64,000 nt of DNA from CANLBN01 sp965230205 (GCA_965230205.1 OZ245996.1:1612001-1676000); one strand, 5' to 3'. Positions 36,033-45,758 are shown, counted from the first letter of the stretch. Program-made: numbers and translations. Notes: generated by a model from the letters alone, not told the origin.

Positions 36033-36902
36033 ATGGAATATAAAAATCCGAAAATTCCTGAGGGTATTAATGTCACAGATGAACACCCTCTTAAAGGTTT
36101 TCTTTATTTGTTGGCAGCAGTTTCGGGTGCCATTGCCATTATTATTTTAGTAATTTCTTTAACGATAGGAGAGGTTGCTAAGCTCATTCCATTTGAAACT
36201 GAAATAAGCTTGGCAAAAAAAGTGGTTGATAATATTCCTGATGATGATTTTCAAAACCTTAGCGCATCCAAGCAAGCTAACCACCAACAAATACGAGAAT
36301 ATCTGCAAGATTTGGCAGATAAATTGAGCCGGGCTCAACAGCTCCCTGAAGATATAAAAATTACAGTTCATTATCTTGATGAGCCTGTTGTTAATGCCTT
36401 TGCAACTCTGGGGGGGCATATTATTATTTATCAAGGGCTTATTGATGTGCTTAAGAGCGAAAATGCATTGGCAATGGTTGTCGCTCATGAAATTGCTCAT
36501 ATTAAATATCGCCACCCAATCGTAGCATTGAGTCGGGGCGCGAGTATCGGTGTGGTTTTGTCTCTGCTGACGGGAGTTGGAGACGGAGGAAATATTGCCG
36601 GTCAAATGAATTTATTAACATCGCTTGCATTTAGCCGCAGCCAAGAAACCGAATCGGATGTTGATGCTTATCATACCTTGGTTCGTTACTATGGTCATTC
36701 TCAAGGTGCTACAGAATTATTTGATGTGTTAAAGGAAAGAGATAGTATGCTGGCGCCACCAGAGCTGTTGAGTTCTCATCCGTTATCAGAAAAAAGAATC
36801 GAGAAACTGAATGCCTTAGGTGAAGCGACTTATACTCAATGCTCAAATGATTCGGCAGGATGTCAGTTAACACCATTGCCAGATTTTTTGATAAAAAAAT
36901 AG
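36033..36902 (+). CDS. M48 family zinc metalloprotease, membrane-anchored
   Basis: The 289-residue protein has one membrane helix (about 22-45), a helical region to about 105, and an M48 peptidase domain with HEIAH at residues 152-156 and the third zinc ligand Glu in SRSQETESDVDAY. The C-terminal part has SSHPLSEKRIEKL, typical of the LoiP/YcaL-type M48C subgroup. It starts 33 bases after the membrane YbjQ gene, so it likely belongs to the same operon, suggesting a membrane-protein quality-control unit. Confidence 0.92.
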   Translation: MEYKNPKIPEGINVTDEHPLKGFLYLLAAVSGAIAIIILVISLTIGEVAKLIPFETEISLAKKVVDNIPDDDFQNLSASKQANHQQIREYLQDLADKLSRAQQLPEDIKITVHYLDEPVVNAFATLGGHIIIYQGLIDVLKSENALAMVVAHEIAHIKYRHPIVALSRGASIGVVLSLLTGVGDGGNIAGQMNLLTSLAFSRSQETESDVDAYHTLVRYYGHSQGATELFDVLKERDSMLAPPELLSSHPLSEKRIEKLNALGEATYTQCSNDSAGCQLTPLPDFLIKK

Positions 36903-36990
36903 CCCTATGATGGCTGCTTGTATTAGTATTTAAACCTTATAATTATTAATTAATTTTTAACTTTTTATAATGAAAAGCTAAGGGATAAGT

Positions 36991-37821
36991 TTGAATAATC
37001 GATTAAGAGATAAGAAATCTAACTATTTTTTTAATAAGCTGGCCTATATCGTATTAATTTTTTTTGTAGGTTTTCTCTTGTCAGCCTGCGGAATGGTAAA
37101 GAATAAAAATAGCAGCATTGATGATAAGCAGAATTTTGATACTGTAATAATTAATGCTGATCATAGTCAGATTGACTACCCTGTTAATATCTATTTGCCT
37201 AGAGAATACAAGTCGAATAGTGATAAGCGTTATCCCGTATTATATGTGCTCGATGCTGAGTGGTACTTTTCTCTTGTGGTTAATGAGGTTATTCAAAAAA
37301 ATAAGTCTATGATTGTTGTTGGTGTTGGCAATACTGATAGTGAGATTAGAGGCAGGCGAATTGTCGATTATCGAATGCCAGGAGCGTTAGCGTACTATAA
37401 CTTTTTAACCCAACAAGTTATTCCATTGGTTGATTCGAATTATTTAACGAATACCTCGAACCGGGGGTTAATGGGATATCGACTGGGTGGGTTATTTTCC
37501 GGGTTGGCTATCTTATTAGAGGACCCAAATAATCGATATTTTAGTCGTTATATTTCTCAGGATGGTAGTTTTTTGGACCAGCCATTAATTGTGGATGATC
37601 TAGAGTCTCAGCTTTTTGCAGTGACAAATAATTTGCCTGCCCAGATAATTATAACAGGCTCGACACTCGATGATGGCAATGGTCGTTATGCTGAACAATT
37701 TTATAATTTATTGAATGATCGTAACTATAAAAGTATTGATTTGAAGTATTGGCCGTACTCAACTGATAGTAATAAAGGGTTTTTGTTGTCTATTGGAGAT
37801 GTGTTAGAAAACTTTTATTAG
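36991..37821 (+). CDS. Esterase-like lipoprotein with a degenerate active site
   Basis: The 276-residue product has a TTG start (AAGGGATAAG upstream), an N-terminal lipoprotein signal with lipobox LLSAC (Cys33), and an esterase D/Fes-like alpha/beta-hydrolase fold: VIINADHSQIDYPVNIYLP, then RYPVLYVLDAEW. The nucleophile elbow reads GYRLGGLF, with Arg164 (codon CGA) where the family has Ser, and the end lacks the usual catalytic His. It is therefore probably inactive as an esterase. It follows the M48 gene by 88 bases and overlaps the stop of the convergent LysR gene by 4 bases. Confidence 0.85.
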   Translation: MNNRLRDKKSNYFFNKLAYIVLIFFVGFLLSACGMVKNKNSSIDDKQNFDTVIINADHSQIDYPVNIYLPREYKSNSDKRYPVLYVLDAEWYFSLVVNEVIQKNKSMIVVGVGNTDSEIRGRRIVDYRMPGALAYYNFLTQQVIPLVDSNYLTNTSNRGLMGYRLGGLFSGLAILLEDPNNRYFSRYISQDGSFLDQPLIVDDLESQLFAVTNNLPAQIIITGSTLDDGNGRYAEQFYNLLNDRNYKSIDLKYWPYSTDSNKGFLLSIGDVLENFY

Positions 37822-38720
37822 TTTTCTGAAAAATGTTGAATCATAATATCCCTCATTGCACTGGCTGTAGCTGATAATGCATAGCGCCTGCGATGAATAA
37901 GTCCTACTTGTCGAGTGAGTGAGGGGTTTACAAGTGGCCGGCAAACAGCTCCCATTTCCTGCATTTGTTGGGTGCATGCTTTGGGTACTGTACCTACCCC
38001 TAGTCCCAAAGCAATCATGCGTCCTATTGTTGAAAGTTGATGTGTTTCTATATGAGGTGAGAATTGCACATTTAGATCTGTTGCCGTTTCTTTAATGTAT
38101 TCTTGTAAGCTGGCAGGTTGTAACAGGGTTAAAAAAGGGTATTGAAAGAGGTTAAACCATTCCACATGCTCTTTATTTGGTTGATTTGCTAGTGGGTGTT
38201 CAGCAGGTAAAACTGCGATAAATTCTTCTCTAAAAAGTGATGTGAATTGGATGTCATCACTTTCTCCTGGATCAAAACACACCCCAAGTTCTACTCGCCC
38301 AGAACGGGTTTCTTCAATAACAGCCTCATTAACGACATCGTGTATCCGAATATTAATATTCGGATACTTGGACTGATACTCGGATAGTATTGTGGGCAAT
38401 ATGCTGCCTGCAAAAAAAGGCATTGAGGCAATCGTTAACTTCCCCCTTTTTAAGGAAAATAAGTTCGAAATATCTGTTAAAGCATTACCCCAATCGGCCA
38501 GTAAACGCTGTGCGACAGGTAAAAAGGCTTGTCCCTCTGGAGTTAAGGCCAATGTTCGTGTCGAGCGAGTAAGCAGAGATCCACCTAATATTTCCTCAAG
38601 GTTTTTGATGGTAATACTCAAAGCTGGTTGAGATAGGTGTATGCGCTCACAGGCTTCGGCAAAGCTTTGGCTTTCTGCCACGGCAACAAAAGCTGTTAAT
38701 TGCTTAATCGTTATATTCAT
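37818..38720 (-). CDS. LysR family regulator of the ketone-body operon
   Basis: The 300-residue protein has the LysR helix-turn-helix at the N-terminus (TAFVAVAESQSFAEACERIHLSQPALS, seen in consecutive motifs) and a periplasmic-binding-like effector domain from about residue 90. It is divergently transcribed from the CoA-transferase gene across 135 bases, the usual position of a LysR regulator of that operon. The inducer is likely acetoacetate or 3-hydroxybutyrate, by context only. Confidence 0.93.
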   Translation of the reverse strand: MNITIKQLTAFVAVAESQSFAEACERIHLSQPALSITIKNLEEILGGSLLTRSTRTLALTPEGQAFLPVAQRLLADWGNALTDISNLFSLKRGKLTIASMPFFAGSILPTILSEYQSKYPNINIRIHDVVNEAVIEETRSGRVELGVCFDPGESDDIQFTSLFREEFIAVLPAEHPLANQPNKEHVEWFNLFQYPFLTLLQPASLQEYIKETATDLNVQFSPHIETHQLSTIGRMIALGLGVGTVPKACTQQMQEMGAVCRPLVNPSLTRQVGLIHRRRYALSATASAMRDIMIQHFSEN

Positions 38721-38855
38721 ACCCTTTCTATTCTCTAATTGCAGATCTATTGATAAAAATTATAAATCAATTCTTCAATTTTTTATATTTGATAAATATA
38801 TCGTCCTGCTGGATGATAATCCTACTTAACAATTTATCTTGTATCTGGGGCTTTT

Positions 38856-39557
38856 ATGAGGGGTTTTGACAAAGTGGTTAGCAGTTATTCGGAGGCCTTG
38901 GCAGGCTTGGATAACGATATGACCATTATTTCTGGTGGTTTTGGGCTTTGTGGTATTCCAGAGGGCTGTATTAACAAGATCAAAGAGATGGGGGTGAGAG
39001 GCTTAACCTTTGTTTCTAATAATTGTGGTGTAGATGGTTTTGGTCTTGGTTTGTTGCTGGAAGATAAGCAAATAAAAAAAATGGTTTCATCTTATGTGGG
39101 TGAAAATGCCTTATTTGAGAAACAAGTCTTATCGGGCGATATAGAGGTTGAATTGACGCCTCAAGGCACATTAGCCGAAAAAATGCGTGCAGGAGGTGCT
39201 GGCATTCCTGCTTTTTATACGGCGACTGGTTATGGAACACCGGTTGGTGAAGGCAAAGAGGTACGTGAATTCTCTGGGCGAAAATATATTTTAGAAGAAT
39301 CAATTACGGGAGATTTTGCCATTGTTAAAGGTTGGAAAGCCGATCGTTATGGCAATGTTATCTATCGCCATACCGCACAGAATTTTAACCCTATGGCCGC
39401 AACCGCAGGAAAAATTACTGTAGTTGAAGTGGAAGAGATTGTTGAGCCCGGGGAACTTGAGCCAGCTCAGATTCATACGCCCAGTATCTATGTTGATCGG
39501 TTAGTGTTGGGAAGCTTTGAGAAGCGCATTGAACAGCGAACAGTTGCTGCTGGTTAG
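38856..39557 (+). CDS. 3-oxoacid CoA-transferase subunit A
   Basis: The 233-residue subunit has the CoA-binding GGFGLCGIPEG motif near residue 28 and matches ScoA/AtoD-type subunits in length. With subunit B it transfers CoA from succinyl-CoA (or acetyl-CoA) to acetoacetate. First gene of a five-gene run ending with 3-hydroxybutyrate dehydrogenase. Acceptor and donor cannot be fixed from sequence alone, but the neighbours point to acetoacetate. Confidence 0.93.
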   Translation: MRGFDKVVSSYSEALAGLDNDMTIISGGFGLCGIPEGCINKIKEMGVRGLTFVSNNCGVDGFGLGLLLEDKQIKKMVSSYVGENALFEKQVLSGDIEVELTPQGTLAEKMRAGGAGIPAFYTATGYGTPVGEGKEVREFSGRKYILEESITGDFAIVKGWKADRYGNVIYRHTAQNFNPMAATAGKITVVEVEEIVEPGELEPAQIHTPSIYVDRLVLGSFEKRIEQRTVAAG

Positions 39558-39594
39558 TTAATTAAAAAGAATTGATTAAAAGAGAAGAATAGAA

Positions 39595-40251
39595 ATGGCT
39601 TTATCGAGAGAACAAATGGCCCAGCGGGTTGCACGCGAGATGCAGGACGGATTCTACGTCAACCTTGGTATCGGCATCCCAACATTGGTGGCGAATTATG
39701 TGCCTAAAAATATCAGTGTTATGCTGCAATCCGAAAATGGTTTGCTGGGTATGGGCTCATTTCCCAGTGAGCGGGATATCGATGCGGATATGATTAATGC
39801 CGGTAAGCAAACTGTCACCTCAGTCAACGGCGCGTCTATTTTTTCATCAGCAGAATCCTTTGCCATGATACGAGGAGGGCATGTGGATTTAACCGTACTT
39901 GGTGCTTTTGAAGTGGATGTTGAAGGTAATATTGCTTCGTGGATGATTCCTGGTAAATTGATTAAGGGGATGGGTGGTGCAATGGATCTGGTCGCCGGGG
40001 CGGATAATATTATTGTGACTATGACCCATGCTAGCAAACATGGCGAGTCGAAGCTGCTAAATAAATGTTCTCTACCGTTAACCGGTGCTGGGTGCATCAA
40101 AAAAGTGTTGACTGACCTTGCCTATATAGAAATTGCGGAAGGCAGGTTCTTCTTGAAGGAAATAGCACCTGGTGTTTCGGTGGAAGAAGTGATTTCAAAG
40201 ACCGAAGGTGAATTAGTGATACCCGAAAAAATTTCTGTTATGGAATTTTGA
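39595..40251 (+). CDS. 3-oxoacid CoA-transferase subunit B
   Basis: The 218-residue subunit carries the catalytic Glu in QSENGLLGMG near residue 50 and the SGxxD-like glycine-rich regions of ScoB/AtoA. It follows subunit A after 37 bases with AGAAGAATAG upstream. The pair forms the active enzyme for acetoacetate activation. Confidence 0.94.
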   Translation: MALSREQMAQRVAREMQDGFYVNLGIGIPTLVANYVPKNISVMLQSENGLLGMGSFPSERDIDADMINAGKQTVTSVNGASIFSSAESFAMIRGGHVDLTVLGAFEVDVEGNIASWMIPGKLIKGMGGAMDLVAGADNIIVTMTHASKHGESKLLNKCSLPLTGAGCIKKVLTDLAYIEIAEGRFFLKEIAPGVSVEEVISKTEGELVIPEKISVMEF

Positions 40252-40325
40252 GAGAATTCTTGAGAATAAATTTTTTGTAATACTCTGAGTGACTTACTAT
40301 TAATAAAACTAAAAAGGTAAACATC

Positions 40326-41390
40326 ATGAAAAGAACGATCGCTTTACTCTCTACCATTTTTATAACCTTGTCTATTTCTGTTGGTGTGGCTGCCTCCAGC
40401 GATAAAGTCTATCGTTGGCGTTTAGCGGAAACGTGGCCAACTAATTTCCCTATTTTTGGTGATGCTGCCAAAACAATGGCAAAAAATGTAAAAAGGATGT
40501 CCGGAGGACGCTTATTAATTACGATAGATTCAAAAAATAAACATAAATCGGCATTTGGTATTTTTGACTTTGTGAAATCAGGTCAGTATCAAATGGGACA
40601 CACAGTGTCCTACTATTACAAAGGTAAAGACATTAATACTTTGTTTTTTACAACCTTGCCTCTAGGCATGATTGCCTCTGAACAGTATTCATGGTTCTAC
40701 TACGGAGGCGGCAAAGAATTGGCGGCCAAGGTGTTCGATAAATACGGCATTATGCATTTCCCTGGCGGCAATACCTCTAATCAAATGGGCGGATGGTTTA
40801 AAAAAGAAATTAAAACGATAGAAGATCTTCATGGGTTAAAAATGCGCATTCCGGGTTTTGCTGGTGAAGTGTTGGCGAAAGTGGGCGCTAAACCAACGTT
40901 AATTCCAGCAGGTGAGTTGTACACCGCTTTAGAGCGTGGCTCAATTGATGCTTTGGAATGGGTTGGTCCATCGCTTGATCTTAGAATGGGGTTTCATAAA
41001 ATAGCACCTTATTACTATACCGGTTGGCATGAGCCTGCAGCAGAGCTTTCATTTATGGTGAATAAAAAAGCCTATGAAGCACTGCCTGAAGATCTTCAAG
41101 CTATTCTCGAGGTCGCAATGCAGGAAGCTGCTTTTCAAATGACGGCGCAATCCAATCATGAGAGTGCGGCGAATTGGGCAACAATGAAACAGGATTATCC
41201 GAATATCGAAGTGAAATCATTTCCTCCAGAGGTAATGAATGCATTGAAAAAAGCGAATACGGATTTACTTGATGCATTAGAGAAAAAAGGTGGCTTAACG
41301 GCGGAAATTATTAAATCCCGCAGAGAGTATATGGCAAAAGCACGAGCTTGGACCACTATCTCCGACCAAGCTTATTTAAATAATTTATAA
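40326..41390 (+). CDS. TRAP transporter substrate-binding protein (DctP family)
   Basis: The 354-residue periplasmic protein has a signal peptide (1-22, GVAASS) and the DctP fold with RWRLAETWP, KMRIPGFAGEVLAKVGAKPTLIP and GSIDALEWVGP; the Arg in MRIPG probably binds the substrate carboxylate, as in the family. Resembles 2-oxo-acid-binding members. No dctQ or dctM membrane genes are next to it, which is unusual. Its place between CoA-transferase and thiolase genes suggests uptake of acetoacetate or 3-hydroxybutyrate using membrane subunits encoded elsewhere. Confidence 0.9.
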   Translation: MKRTIALLSTIFITLSISVGVAASSDKVYRWRLAETWPTNFPIFGDAAKTMAKNVKRMSGGRLLITIDSKNKHKSAFGIFDFVKSGQYQMGHTVSYYYKGKDINTLFFTTLPLGMIASEQYSWFYYGGGKELAAKVFDKYGIMHFPGGNTSNQMGGWFKKEIKTIEDLHGLKMRIPGFAGEVLAKVGAKPTLIPAGELYTALERGSIDALEWVGPSLDLRMGFHKIAPYYYTGWHEPAAELSFMVNKKAYEALPEDLQAILEVAMQEAAFQMTAQSNHESAANWATMKQDYPNIEVKSFPPEVMNALKKANTDLLDALEKKGGLTAEIIKSRREYMAKARAWTTISDQAYLNNL

Positions 41391-41466
41391 ACTGACTCAG
41401 CTTGCATCAAGTGAATGAATATTGGACACTTGATCGCTGATATGACTGAATAACAGAGGCCGTCAC

Positions 41467-42645
41467 ATGACAAAAGAAATTGTAATTGCAGCAGCTCAAC
41501 GTACACCGATGGGTGGCTTTCAAGGTGGCTTGGCCTCTGTCTCTGCATCAGCTCTGGGTTCTACAGCAATTCAGGCCGCGGTCAAAAAATCCAATATTGA
41601 TGCTAGTAATATCGATGAAGTTTATATGGGGTGTGTCTTGCCGGCCGGTCTTGGTCAGGCGCCTGCAAGACAGGCGGCATTAAGTGCTGGTTTAGGCGAA
41701 AGCATTCCCTGTACAACAGTGAATAAAGTCTGTGGTTCTGGTATGAAATCGGTCATGTTAGCTGCGGATCAGATTAAAGTTGGCAATGCGGATGTTGTGA
41801 TTGCTGGCGGTATGGAATCTATGAGTAATGCGCCTTACTTATTAGATAAAGCACGCTCAGGTTATCGAATGGGACATGGCCAAATTATTGATCATATGTT
41901 TTTGGATGGTCTACAAGATGCCTATGATGGTGAAGCAATGGGTTTGCATGCGCAAACAACAGCAGATGAATACCAGCTAACCCGCCAAGGGATGGATGAG
42001 TTTGCTTTGCAGTCATTAAGTCGGGCACAACAGGCAATAGAGCAGGGTTGGTTTGCAGAAGAGATAGCGCCTGTCACTTTGAAAACTCGAAAAGGTGAGT
42101 TGGTGGTTGATACGGACGAACAACCCGGCTTGGCTAAACCAGAAAAAATACCGAACTTGCGCCCAGCCTTTACTAAAGATGGCACGATCACCGCTGCTAA
42201 TTCCAGTTCAATTTCCGATGGCGCTTCAGCGTTACTGATTACCCATAAAGAAAAAGCCAATGAATTAAATCTTACATCAATGGCAAAAATTATTGACTAT
42301 GCTTCTCATGCTCAAAAGCCAAGTACATTTACTTGTGCGCCCATTGGAGCAGTAAAGAAAATACTGGCTCGGCAAAACCTTACACCAAGTGATATTGATT
42401 TAGTTGAAATTAATGAAGCGTTTGCGATGGTAGCCATGCTAGGCATGCAGGAAATAGGTTTTACCGCGGAGCAAACCAATATTGCTGGAGGTGCTTGTGC
42501 ATTGGGACACCCTTTAGGCTCCAGCGGCTCTCGTATTATTGTGACCTTATTGCATAATCTGATGCGCACAGGAAAAAAACGTGGCATAGCGGCATTATGT
42601 ATTGGTGGTGGTGAAGCAACGGCAATTCTTATTGAGCGCCCATAG
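41467..42645 (+). CDS. Acetyl-CoA C-acetyltransferase (thiolase)
   Basis: The 392-residue thiolase has the acylated Cys in NKVCGSGMKS near residue 90, the EINEAFA motif, GGACALGHPLGSSGSR with the catalytic His, and the second Cys in ALCIGGGEA. It splits acetoacetyl-CoA into two acetyl-CoA, completing 3-hydroxybutyrate breakdown. Start ATG 41467; a 76-base gap separates it from the TRAP gene. Confidence 0.96.
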   Translation: MTKEIVIAAAQRTPMGGFQGGLASVSASALGSTAIQAAVKKSNIDASNIDEVYMGCVLPAGLGQAPARQAALSAGLGESIPCTTVNKVCGSGMKSVMLAADQIKVGNADVVIAGGMESMSNAPYLLDKARSGYRMGHGQIIDHMFLDGLQDAYDGEAMGLHAQTTADEYQLTRQGMDEFALQSLSRAQQAIEQGWFAEEIAPVTLKTRKGELVVDTDEQPGLAKPEKIPNLRPAFTKDGTITAANSSSISDGASALLITHKEKANELNLTSMAKIIDYASHAQKPSTFTCAPIGAVKKILARQNLTPSDIDLVEINEAFAMVAMLGMQEIGFTAEQTNIAGGACALGHPLGSSGSRIIVTLLHNLMRTGKKRGIAALCIGGGEATAILIERP

Positions 42646-42717
42646 GTCTACTCGCTAATTTAACTATTTGCACTGCCACTTTTCAGCAATTTTTTATTTT
42701 AATAATAAGGTTAAAAA

Positions 42718-43476
42718 ATGAGTCAAACTGCTATTGTTACCGGTGCTGCAGGCGGCATTGGTTACGCTATTGCGCATCATCTTGCCACTACAGGATATCG
42801 AGTAATTGTCAGTGACTTATCAATAGAGTCTGCGCAGAAAGCAGTAAAGGCCATTGTTGATGATGGCGGTAATGCCGAAGCCTGTGAATTAAATGTTACC
42901 TCTGAAAGCCAGATAGCCAAGGTTGTAAACAAGGCAGGGCATATTGATATTCTTGTCAATAATGCGGGCATACAGCATGTAAGTAGTCTTGAAGAATTTC
43001 CTGTAGATCGTTGGAAGTTAATTATTGATATATTGTTGAATGGGCCAGCTTTAACAACTAAAGCGGTGTTGCCGTTAATGAGAAGTAATAATTTTGGACG
43101 AATTATTAATATTGGTTCAATTCATTCCCTAATTGCATCGCCGTTTAAAAGTGCTTATGTTGCAGCGAAACATGGTCTGATTGGATTTTCTAAAGCAATA
43201 GCGCTCGAAACTGCGGACAGTAATATTACTATTAATACTATTTGCCCTTCTTATGTCAAAACATCACTGGTTGAAGCGCAAATTGCCAGTCAGGCTAAAC
43301 AGCATGGTATTTCAGAAGCTGATGTTATTGAAAAAATTATGTTAGCACCTATGCCAAAAAAATCATTTATCGATACACAGGAAATAGCAGATACTGTCAG
43401 TTATCTTATTTCTCCCGCTGCTCGCAATATGACTGGTCAAACGATAGTTTTAGATGGTGGTTGGACTGCTAGATAA
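42718..43476 (+). CDS. 3-hydroxybutyrate dehydrogenase (SDR)
   Basis: The 252-residue short-chain dehydrogenase has the NAD-binding TGAAGGIGYAIA, NNAGIQHV, catalytic Ser in NIGSIHS and YVAAKHG (Tyr-x3-Lys). Sequence such as INTICPSYVKTSLVEAQI and QETADT-like C-terminal features match D-3-hydroxybutyrate dehydrogenases. It oxidises 3-hydroxybutyrate to acetoacetate and is the last gene of the operon, followed by a strong terminator. Confidence 0.92.
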   Translation: MSQTAIVTGAAGGIGYAIAHHLATTGYRVIVSDLSIESAQKAVKAIVDDGGNAEACELNVTSESQIAKVVNKAGHIDILVNNAGIQHVSSLEEFPVDRWKLIIDILLNGPALTTKAVLPLMRSNNFGRIINIGSIHSLIASPFKSAYVAAKHGLIGFSKAIALETADSNITINTICPSYVKTSLVEAQIASQAKQHGISEADVIEKIMLAPMPKKSFIDTQEIADTVSYLISPAARNMTGQTIVLDGGWTAR

Positions 43477-43488
43477 AGTATATACATT

Positions 43489-43519
43489 TTGAGAGACATC
43501 CTTGCTCTCTCAATTTTTT
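43489..43519 (+). terminator. Intrinsic terminator of the ketone-body operon
   Basis: An 8-bp stem TTGAGAGA/TCTCTCAA with a 9-base loop is followed by TTTTTT, 12 bases after the dehydrogenase stop. Confidence 0.85.
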
Positions 43520-43526
43520 GTACTGA

Positions 43527-45758
43527 TTATCTTATCGCTGCGGCAGTTTTTGCTTTGCGGACTAGTTGAATAAATTCAGTGCGGTATCCAAATTTATCTT
43601 CTCCTTTATTTTCCTGAGCTGCATTAATAACATCATCATAATTGTAATTGCCGGTGTATTTTCCGCCTTTCAATAATTGGGAAAATCCAGCCACTGCTGT
43701 TGCAAATTGTATTTCTCTGTCGGTTCCAATATTTTGTGATTCACTTTCTATCTTGATTGCTTTGGTAATTAATGTGGAGGTGTTTTTCTTAGGTAGCTTA
43801 TAACGAATTTTTAAAAAGCCATATTCATTATTTAAAGAGGTTTCTGCGTTTCTTGATAATTTTTCCTCGTTGTTATTGCTGTAACGTAATGGGTCGATGG
43901 AAGGCTTTGCTTCTGAGTTTTTGGGTGTTATTTCATAGATGGCTGTTACTGTATGGCCTGCACCAATATCGCCGGCATCAACGGCATCATTATTAAAATC
44001 TTCACGGTTAAGATGGCGTGTTTCATAACCGATAAGTCGATACTCTGACACAGTATCAGGATTAAATTCGACTTGAATTTTCACATCTTTCGCAATGGGA
44101 AATAGTGTGGAGGTTGATTCATCAATCAAAACTTTTTGAGCCTCACTCATTGAGTCAATATAAGCAGCAACTCCATTACCATTTTGCGCCAGTTTTTGCA
44201 TCATGTGGTCGTTGTAGTTGCCCTGACCAAAGCCAAGCACGGAAAGAAAAATTCCTTTCTCACGTTTTCGTTCAACAAAACCTTTAAGTTCTTCTTGGTT
44301 AGTAATGCCGACATTAAAATCACCATCTGTGGCTAAAATAATACGATTAACGGCATTCTTATCGAAATTAGATTCTGCTAGTTGATATGCAAGCTTAATA
44401 CCTTCTCCCCCAGCGGTTGAGCCGCCGGCATTCAACCTATTTAGTGCATTAAGAATTTTTTGCTTTTCTTTTACAGGGGTTGGCTCAAGCACTTGCCCTG
44501 CGGCTCCTGCATAAACCACTATACCAATAGTATCGTCTGGGTGAAGGCTGCTCAGTAACATGCTCATTGATTGTTTAACTAAGGGTAGTTTGTCTGAGCT
44601 ATTCATTGAACCTGAAACATCTAATAGTAAAACTAAATTACTGCGCGGCTGTTGAGTGGGGGCGATATCATAACCTTTAACACCAATATGAATCAGTTGT
44701 TTGCCAGGATTCCAAGGTGAAGGATGCACAACTACCGATGATTTAAATGGTTGAGACTTTGATTCTGGCAACGGGTATGCATAATCAAAATAATTAATCA
44801 TTTCCTCAATGCGCACGGCATCTTTTTGTGGCAGTACGCCATGGTTGAGTTGTCGGCGAACAAAGCTATAAGACGCTGTATCGACATCAATTGAAAACGT
44901 AGAAACGGGTTCTTCACTGACTAATTTAATGGGGTTGATTTCTACTGATTCAAAACGGTCTCTGCCTTCATCCTGATAAGTTTGCTGGGGAATGATATCA
45001 GGTGCCATCTCTGCTTCTGCTGGAACTAGGGATTTTGCGACCTTAGCTTTTTCTCGAGCAAAAGATTCAGTGATAGCTGGGGCAGATTTTTTTTCACTAG
45101 CCCCTAGTGCTGAAGATTGTATTCTCGAATGATCTTCTAGCGCTATTGATGGTGCAGGGGCTGATGTGATGGCGTCTACTTCATTAGCATTGGGCGACTG
45201 TATTGAGGTGCTGGCCAACTTATTTTCTTTAATCGTAATTGTAGATTGCAGAGCAGGGCTTGCAGGTTTGGCTGGAGGTTCAGCTTCCGTAAGCATTTCT
45301 TGTTTGCCAATAATGATAGCTTGGCCTTGACTGTCATCTCTTTTTTGAAGAGCAATTTCTTCACTTAAGTTAGATGGCTGTTCATAAAGAATTGTTGAAC
45401 TTAGATCGACGGTTGGTTTATAGGTTTGCTGAAACATCAGTGTGCCTATTACAGCGACCGAAACGGTTGCTATTCCAGAATAAAAAAGTTTGTTGTTTAA
45501 GGTTGTCATAAGGCTTTTCCTACTCGTATGTAATAAGTTGCTAATAGGACGAACCCAGGACCAAAACCCTTGGTGATAATTTTTATTATTTTCAGAAATT
45601 CTGGTATCAGTTTTTTGTTTTCCCTCTTGCTGGTTTTTTTCTTTTTTATGCTGCGCAAACTCGGCCATGGCGAGATTTATTGCTCGCTTTTTGGCATTTT
45701 TATCAATAGGTGGCGTATCCATATCGGATAGCAAGTCGTTTAATTGGTCATCGTTCAT
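43527..45758 (-). CDS. Membrane-anchored vWA protein with YfbK-like domains, paired with an ECF sigma factor
   Basis: The 743-residue protein has a charged cytoplasmic N-terminus (1-90), one membrane helix (91-110), a Ser/Ala/Glu-rich extracytoplasmic linker, an N-terminal vWF-type domain (about 265-370, SFSIDVDTASYSFVRR), a vWA domain with MIDAS DVSGSM (about 380-555), and a C-terminal DUF3520-like region (560-740). Its ATG overlaps the stop of the ECF sigma gene by four bases (ATGA). In such pairs the membrane protein may act like an anti-sigma factor, but it lacks a recognisable zinc-binding anti-sigma motif. Trigger unknown. Confidence 0.9.
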   Translation of the reverse strand: MNDDQLNDLLSDMDTPPIDKNAKKRAINLAMAEFAQHKKEKNQQEGKQKTDTRISENNKNYHQGFWSWVRPISNLLHTSRKSLMTTLNNKLFYSGIATVSVAVIGTLMFQQTYKPTVDLSSTILYEQPSNLSEEIALQKRDDSQGQAIIIGKQEMLTEAEPPAKPASPALQSTITIKENKLASTSIQSPNANEVDAITSAPAPSIALEDHSRIQSSALGASEKKSAPAITESFAREKAKVAKSLVPAEAEMAPDIIPQQTYQDEGRDRFESVEINPIKLVSEEPVSTFSIDVDTASYSFVRRQLNHGVLPQKDAVRIEEMINYFDYAYPLPESKSQPFKSSVVVHPSPWNPGKQLIHIGVKGYDIAPTQQPRSNLVLLLDVSGSMNSSDKLPLVKQSMSMLLSSLHPDDTIGIVVYAGAAGQVLEPTPVKEKQKILNALNRLNAGGSTAGGEGIKLAYQLAESNFDKNAVNRIILATDGDFNVGITNQEELKGFVERKREKGIFLSVLGFGQGNYNDHMMQKLAQNGNGVAAYIDSMSEAQKVLIDESTSTLFPIAKDVKIQVEFNPDTVSEYRLIGYETRHLNREDFNNDAVDAGDIGAGHTVTAIYEITPKNSEAKPSIDPLRYSNNNEEKLSRNAETSLNNEYGFLKIRYKLPKKNTSTLITKAIKIESESQNIGTDREIQFATAVAGFSQLLKGGKYTGNYNYDDVINAAQENKGEDKFGYRTEFIQLVRKAKTAAAIR

